Positions 5,145 through 9,770 of a stretch of 9,770 nucleotides of DNA are shown here, piece by piece; position 1 is the stretch's first letter; each line of letters starts with the position of its first letter. The notes under the pieces were generated by a model. That model was not told the DNA's origin, did not search any database, and worked only from the letters and a program-made list of their open reading frames with translations. Source of the DNA: an uncultured Bacteroidales bacterium (GTDB lineage Bacteria; Bacteroidota; Bacteroidia; Bacteroidales; F082); assembly GCA_946410535.1 (NCBI GenBank), contig CAMKAR010000060.1:1-9770 (forward strand), read 5' to 3'. The position numbers were made by a program, and so were the translations under genes.

Positions 5145-7268
5145 ATGGCAGCAATTGAAAAAATCAGAAGACGTTCCGGATTGTTGATTGCAATCATCGG
5201 TATCGCACTGTTAGCGTTTGTCTTGCAAGACCTTTTCCAAAGTCAGGGCAGAAACACGGGTCCTACGGTAGCCGTCGTCGATGGCGAGAAGATTTCCGTG
5301 AGAGACTATGAGACCGCCAAGGAAAAGAATCTTGAGAGCAGAAGGTCTTCGACCAACAACAACAATCTCTCTTCCGCTGAGACCTATAGCATCTACAACA
5401 GCACTTTGGAAGAGATGATCAAGAACAACATCATGGGCAAGGAGTATGAGGCTTCGGGCATCGGCATCACCTCTGAGGAACTCCTGGATCAGATGACGGG
5501 CAACAATCCCCACGATTGGGTGGTGCAGAGCTTTAGTGACGCCAACGGCTTCGATCGCGAGCGTGTGACACAATATCTCCAAAGTCTCAATGACCTTCCG
5601 GCTGACTACTACAACCGTTGGTTAGACTTCGAGAAGGCCTTGAAGCAGAACCGTTTGGAGACCAAGTTCGACAACCTCGTGAAGGCATCTTTCTTTCTGC
5701 CCCAGCCTTTGGCACAGAAATATTACGAGAACAAGAACATGAAGGCTTCTGCTGATGTCATCGCCTTGCGTTATGCCTCCATCCCCGATTCGACGGTGGT
5801 CGTGACCGATGCCGACAACAGGGCTTTCTATGAGGAAAACAAGAGCCGCTACGAAACCGACGAGCGCCGCGACATCGAGTATGTGGTGTTCGAGATTAAG
5901 CCTTCGCTGGAAGACCGTCAGGATGCCTTGAAGCACGTGCAGGACATGAGACGCGACTTTGCCGACACCGACAACCCGATCAACTTCGTCAACGCCAACT
6001 CCGACAAGCGCTACGACAGCACTTGGATGGGCAGGAAAGACGTTCCTGAACAAATCGAGGCTCCGATTTTCGACAATGGCAACGGCATTGGTTATGTGTT
6101 TGGCCCCTACGAAAACGGCGATGCCTTCAACTTGGTTCGCATCATCGACCAGATGAACCGCCCCGACTCGCTGAAAGCCAGCCATATCCTGATTGGTTAC
6201 AAGGGCGCTTACGGTAGCCAGGACACCATCACCACCAAGGAACAGGCCGAAGCCAAAGCCAACGAGCTGCTGGCCCAACTGCAAGCCGCCAAGAACAACG
6301 ACGAGCTGTTTGCCCAACTGGCCGCCGAATACAACACCGACGCCACCAAGGACAAGGGCGGCGACCTCGACTGGTTCACCGATGGCACAATGGTGACTCC
6401 CTTCAACGAATATGTCGTCAACAACGCCGTTGGCTCGTTGGGCGTGGTGGAGACCATGTTTGGCTATCATATCGTCAAGGTCACGGGCAAGACCGAACCT
6501 CAACCGAAAGTCCGCTTGGCCTATCTGACGCACGAAATCACGGCCAGCACCAAGACCTATCAGAAGATTTACGCCGACGCTAACAAGTTCGTCACCGAAA
6601 ACAGGACCTACGACCAATTCAACAAAGCCATCGAAGACCAAGGCTTGACCAAGCGCACGATGCCCCGTATGAACAAGTCGACCTACCAGATTGCTGGTAT
6701 CGACAACCCGCGTGAAATCGTTCGCTGGGCTTTCGACGAGAAGACCAAGAAAGGCGATGTTTCGGAGAAGATTTTCGAACTCGACAATATGCTTGTCGTG
6801 GCCGCTTTGACGGGTGTGGTTCACGAAGGCTACGCTCCTTTGGAAGCCGTGGTTGAGCAATCCAAGTACCAGATCCTCAACAAGAAGAAGGGTCAAATCG
6901 CCGTCGAGAAGATGAAGGCTTGTGGCACGGATGTCAACAGGATGGTCAACGAGCTTGGTGCCGAGTCGACGACGGTTTCCGATATCACCCTCGATTCGCG
7001 TGTGTTGGGCAACTTCGGTGTCGAGGCCGACATCGTGGGTACGCTCCTTGGCATGAAGGAAGGCGAGGAAGTTGGCCCCATTGCAGGCAACAGCAGCGCT
7101 TTCATCATCAAGAACGTGAAATTCACGCAACCTGCCGCCGTCAGCGACTATAGCGACGTCATCAGGGAAAAAACCAGCCAATTCACCAATAGGGTCTTGG
7201 GTGGCGGCGTCTACAACGCCTTGAGAAACCAAGCCAAGATCAAGGACAACAGAACTGAAATTTTCTAA
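5145..7268 (+). CDS. Membrane-anchored peptidyl-prolyl isomerase, PpiD/SurA type
   Basis: A 707-residue periplasmic folding factor. Residues 1-11 are basic and cytoplasmic, and residues 12-30 form one uncleaved membrane anchor as in PpiD. A SurA_N-like chaperone region follows (about 35-215: VAVVDGEKISVRDYE and helices). The parvulin (PPIC) domain is at about 342-450: ASHILIGYKG at its start, GGDLDWFTDGTMVTPF in the middle, GVVETMFGYHIVKV at its end. The stretch about 240-340, with GPYENGDAFNLVRIID before the PPIC domain, looks like a second degenerate parvulin unit. The last 250 residues are a less recognisable chaperone tail. The length fits Bacteroidota PpiD-like proteins (about 700). ATG 5145 gives the anchor directly; no strong ribosome-binding site is seen. 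It lies 147 bases after corC and is followed by a terminator. It probably helps fold secreted and outer-membrane proteins. Confidence 0.88.
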   Translation: MAAIEKIRRRSGLLIAIIGIALLAFVLQDLFQSQGRNTGPTVAVVDGEKISVRDYETAKEKNLESRRSSTNNNNLSSAETYSIYNSTLEEMIKNNIMGKEYEASGIGITSEELLDQMTGNNPHDWVVQSFSDANGFDRERVTQYLQSLNDLPADYYNRWLDFEKALKQNRLETKFDNLVKASFFLPQPLAQKYYENKNMKASADVIALRYASIPDSTVVVTDADNRAFYEENKSRYETDERRDIEYVVFEIKPSLEDRQDALKHVQDMRRDFADTDNPINFVNANSDKRYDSTWMGRKDVPEQIEAPIFDNGNGIGYVFGPYENGDAFNLVRIIDQMNRPDSLKASHILIGYKGAYGSQDTITTKEQAEAKANELLAQLQAAKNNDELFAQLAAEYNTDATKDKGGDLDWFTDGTMVTPFNEYVVNNAVGSLGVVETMFGYHIVKVTGKTEPQPKVRLAYLTHEITASTKTYQKIYADANKFVTENRTYDQFNKAIEDQGLTKRTMPRMNKSTYQIAGIDNPREIVRWAFDEKTKKGDVSEKIFELDNMLVVAALTGVVHEGYAPLEAVVEQSKYQILNKKKGQIAVEKMKACGTDVNRMVNELGAESTTVSDITLDSRVLGNFGVEADIVGTLLGMKEGEEVGPIAGNSSAFIIKNVKFTQPAAVSDYSDVIREKTSQFTNRVLGGGVYNALRNQAKIKDNRTEIF

Positions 7269-7302
7269 TCGCAAGATAGTAGATAATTGTTTTCATGGTA
7301 GG

Positions 7303-7336
7303 GGTGCGTCGTTTTTGATAGCGGCGCACCTTTTTT
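7303..7336 (+). terminator. Rho-independent terminator of the envelope cluster
   Basis: GGTGCGTCG (7303-7311) pairs with CGGCGCACC (7322-7330) as nine pairs with one G-T wobble around a 10-base loop, followed directly by six T (7331-7336). It is 34 bases after the PpiD-like stop codon and separates the cluster from the BACON lipoprotein gene. Confidence 0.88.
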
Positions 7337-7401
7337 ACAGAAACATACTAAGACACCACAAAAATCGTTATAGTCATAAAACAACATTAATTCATAGCCT
7401 T

Positions 7402-9057
7402 ATGAGAAAACTGAAATCCTTTATGCTGATGGCAGCGGTGGCTTTAGCCATTGTGGGCTGCCGCAAACCCGTCGAAGTGTCGTTTGGCACCGCCACGCAA
7501 GAGGTTGCCGCTTTGGGCGACACGGTCGAGGTTGCCTTGAAGTCGAATGGCGAGTGGACCATCTACCCCGTTGCCGATTGGCTTGTCGTTTCGCCCACAT
7601 CGGGCACTGGCGATGCCACACTGACCCTTATCGCCGATGCCAACACAACTGGTGATAGCCGCACGACCGAAATCGTTGCCAATACCAAGGACAACACGGC
7701 CTCGTTGACCATCACCCAGAACATGCCGGAATATTATCTCAACGTCACGCCCAAGAACATCCAATGCGATGCCGAAGGTGGCGAGTTTGCCATTTCTGTG
7801 ACATCGAATGTGGATTGGGCTGTCACAGTGCCCAATTGGATCACCAGCTCATTGACTTCGGGCAACGGTGATGCCACATTGACCCTGACGATTAATCCTA
7901 TCCAAGGCGAATATTCGGTGAATCGGGAAGTGGATGTCGTTTTTGGCAGCCAACAAGCCTCCGACAAGGTTCATGTTGTGCAGTCGATTGCTGTAATCCT
8001 GGCCATTGAACTTGACCCCACGTCGCTTGAATTTGTCAATACGGGCGAAACCAAGACCGTCAATGTTTCGACTGAAGACACTTGGACGGCTGAAGCCGCC
8101 GCCGATTGGGTGAGCCTCAGCCTGACCGAAGGGCAAGGTGATGCGCAGGTCAGTGTGACCGTGGGCGAGAATCCTGCTTACGAAGACCGCCAGACGACCG
8201 TCATGTTCACTTCGGCAAGCGGATTCCAAACCATGCTCGTCGTCAAGCAGGAAGCCTCTGTCGACCCCCATTTCCTTGATGTCACGCCTTTGGCGTTCCA
8301 TTTCCCAAAGGAAGGCGGGCAAGGCGAAATCACCATTGGTTGCGATACCGATTGGCAAATTGACATGAGTTGCGAGTGGCTCACGCTCTCGCAGACATCG
8401 GGAACGGGCAATGCCACCGTCGTCCTGACAGCTACGGCCAATCCCATCGCCGAGCCTCGAACAGCCGGTTTTGTCATCAAGTCGGGCAACTTGAGCCACG
8501 ACTTTTCGGTGAGTCAGGTGGCTGGCGACCAACCCGTTGAGGTGAGCTTCGATGTCGACACTTTGTTTATACCGGCCTCTGGTGGAATGCAACATCTTGC
8601 GTTGACAGCCAACACAGCTTGGGAACTTGAGGCCAGCAACTGGATTACGCTCTTGACAGGTTCGGGACAAGGCGATGCCACCATCGACATGGCCATTAGC
8701 GCCAACGCTTCCACCGAGGGGCGCATAGGCTATCTCTCCGCCAAGCATTTTGGGGTGGTGCTTGCCACTGTTGTGGTTGTCCAAGAAGGCAAGGTCTATG
8801 AATTGGAGGTGAACCCCACTGAGTTTGAGGCGCGTGCCGAAGGTGGCGACTACACCATCACGATTTCATCGAACCAGTCGTGGTCGTTGAACGTTGGGGC
8901 ATCGTGGCTCCATTGCGAACCGATGAGCGGCTTTGGCAACAAGACCGTCACCGTAACGGTCGATCCTTCGATGAGTATGCATCCGCGGACAGGTCTTATC
9001 AAAGTGATAGGAGAGTCGGGGCAGGATGTCACGGTGACTGTGGAACAACACCAATAA
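7402..9057 (+). CDS. Lipoprotein of six tandem BACON domains
   Basis: A 551-residue protein with a lipoprotein signal (MRKLK start, hydrophobic run, lipobox IVGC, Cys20). The rest is six Ig-like BACON units of about 85-95 residues, beginning near residues 24, 113, 201, 291, 379 and 467. Each has a first Trp (as in SNVDWAV), a second Trp followed by a hydrophobic residue (DWL, NWI, DWV, EWL, NWI, SWL), then a Gly-rich turn such as TSGTGDATLTL or TSGNGDATLTL. BACON domains usually decorate glycoside hydrolases or mucin-binding proteins and are thought to bind carbohydrate or act as spacers. No catalytic, SusD or TonB-linked domain is present. Residues after the Cys (RKPVEVS) lack the acidic cluster linked to surface export in Bacteroides, so cell-surface display is not assured. 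ATG 7402 is the only start giving the signal. There is no clear -7 box in 7337-7401 and no clear ribosome-binding site. Confidence 0.88.
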   Translation: MRKLKSFMLMAAVALAIVGCRKPVEVSFGTATQEVAALGDTVEVALKSNGEWTIYPVADWLVVSPTSGTGDATLTLIADANTTGDSRTTEIVANTKDNTASLTITQNMPEYYLNVTPKNIQCDAEGGEFAISVTSNVDWAVTVPNWITSSLTSGNGDATLTLTINPIQGEYSVNREVDVVFGSQQASDKVHVVQSIAVILAIELDPTSLEFVNTGETKTVNVSTEDTWTAEAAADWVSLSLTEGQGDAQVSVTVGENPAYEDRQTTVMFTSASGFQTMLVVKQEASVDPHFLDVTPLAFHFPKEGGQGEITIGCDTDWQIDMSCEWLTLSQTSGTGNATVVLTATANPIAEPRTAGFVIKSGNLSHDFSVSQVAGDQPVEVSFDVDTLFIPASGGMQHLALTANTAWELEASNWITLLTGSGQGDATIDMAISANASTEGRIGYLSAKHFGVVLATVVVVQEGKVYELEVNPTEFEARAEGGDYTITISSNQSWSLNVGASWLHCEPMSGFGNKTVTVTVDPSMSMHPRTGLIKVIGESGQDVTVTVEQHQ

Positions 9058-9087
9058 AAAAGGAGAGCCTCGGCTCTCCTTTTTTTA
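9056..9087. terminator. Bidirectional terminator between convergent genes
   Basis: GGAGAGCC (9062-9069) and GGCTCTCC (9072-9079) form a perfect stem with a TC centre (or a 7-bp stem with CTCG loop). It is flanked by six A (9056-9061) and a run of T (9080-9086), so it works in either direction. The A-run overlaps the stop codon of the BACON gene, and the other convergent gene ends at 9104. Confidence 0.92.
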
Positions 9088-9103
9088 TTGTGTATGCAAG
9101 GGT

Positions 9104-9770
9104 TTAGAACCCCATGCTGAACCAATACCAGAACTTGTTTTCCATCTCTTTCCAGGCCTGTCGCGTCGAGGCGGCAAAGTCGGATGTGTATTGGTTGAGC
9201 ACTTTAGTGGCTTCTTCGTTTTTGCCTTCCTTAATTAAGGCTTGGGCTTTGTTTTCGATGGCGGGAATTTCATCGAAAGCTTTCTGTTCGAAGCGGTTGG
9301 CATTGTCCATCAAGGTCTTTTTGGTGCGGCCCCATTGCACGGTGGCTAATTTGTTGGCCTTGCGGTAGTGCCAAATCCAAGCCTCGTCGCGATAGCGCAG
9401 TTGGCCGCATTTGTCGAAGCCTTCAGGCAGGGTGGTGGAGCCTGAGAAAATCGGGATGCGCGGGCTTTGTCCCGGGTTGTCGCAGCTCATCCAGCAGATG
9501 GCTCCGATTTCGTCGGGCACCCAGCTACGGCATTGGATGATGTGGTGGTAGCTGCTCCAAGCCACGGCCACGGTGCGCTGGAAGTTGACCGTTCCGGGGG
9601 CGAGATAGTTCAAGGTGTTCATCGTGGCGGAAGTGAGCCACGGATTGGCGATGGGGCTGATGATAGTGTCTTCAACCACGCCATCGTCGGTGCGCTTCTT
9701 GGCGACCATCTTCACGTTGCGGGTCATGTCCATGTCGGTGCCTTCGTAGGTGCTGCGGAAGAGTTCCATC
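9104..9770 (-). CDS. C69-family (PepD-like) dipeptidase, C-terminal part only
   Basis: The minus-strand frame runs off the window end, so at least 221 C-terminal residues are seen; the family is usually about 550 residues. The Met at 9769-9767 is probably internal, not the start. Recognisable family features are the segment QCRSWVPDEIGAICWMSCDN, then PGQSPRIPIFSG, a YRDEAWIWHYRKANKLA helix, and a Lys/Glu/Ala-rich helical tail ending in WYWFSMGF. C69 enzymes are N-terminal-nucleophile hydrolases that cut dipeptides using an N-terminal catalytic Cys, which is outside this window, so activity and any signal peptide cannot be judged. The gene converges on the BACON gene and shares its terminator. 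Confidence 0.82.
   Translation of the reverse strand, partial: MELFRSTYEGTDMDMTRNVKMVAKKRTDDGVVEDTIISPIANPWLTSATMNTLNYLAPGTVNFQRTVAVAWSSYHHIIQCRSWVPDEIGAICWMSCDNPGQSPRIPIFSGSTTLPEGFDKCGQLRYRDEAWIWHYRKANKLATVQWGRTKKTLMDNANRFEQKAFDEIPAIENKAQALIKEGKNEEATKVLNQYTSDFAASTRQAWKEMENKFWYWFSMGF

Noticed and set aside
5622..7274. Open frame of 550 codons on the minus strand opposite the PpiD-like gene
   Set aside because: Antisense shadow of a strongly biased gene; the PPIC domain is on the plus strand and no independent start signal or domain is visible.

Overview
The window looks like chromosomal DNA of a member of the Bacteroidota, most likely Bacteroidales. Several signals agree: TAnnTTTG-type -7 promoter boxes, weak or absent Shine-Dalgarno sites, BACON-domain and C69-dipeptidase proteins, and a TPR / LptC / CNNM-CorC / PpiD gene order typical of the phylum. 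The genes are GC-rich with strong third-position bias, while the gaps between them are AT-rich.

Layout. Positions 1-70 hold the 3'-truncated minus-strand gene of tRNA-Phe(GAA), with its own promoter at about 87-117. Diverging from it, a plus-strand block runs from 313 to 7268: an outer-membrane beta-barrel protein (313-1617), a secreted TPR protein (1695-3146), an LptC-like lipoprotein (3147-3707), a CNNM/CorC-family membrane protein with paired CBS domains (3711-4997), and a membrane-anchored PpiD/SurA-type peptidyl-prolyl isomerase (5145-7268). The TPR, lptC and corC genes are packed with 0 and 3 bases between them and are surely one transcript. The isomerase has its own leader with a consensus -7 box. 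A rho-independent terminator at 7303-7336 closes the block.

After the terminator is a lipoprotein made almost entirely of six tandem BACON domains (7402-9057). A symmetric, probably bidirectional terminator (9056-9087) separates it from a convergent C69-family dipeptidase gene on the minus strand, of which only the C-terminal about 221 residues are in the window.

Function. The central block is best read as an envelope-biogenesis cluster: LPS transport (LptC), periplasmic protein folding (PpiD-like), an inner-membrane CNNM/CorC protein, and two less characterised secreted or outer-membrane partners. No mobile element, CRISPR array, phage gene or defence system is visible. The most interesting items are a perfect 13-bp inverted repeat followed by TTTT inside the lptC signal-peptide codons, the BACON-only protein with no enzyme or Sus partner beside it, a 15-base sequence shared exactly by two promoters, and a tRNA acceptor stem that does not pair in the normal register.
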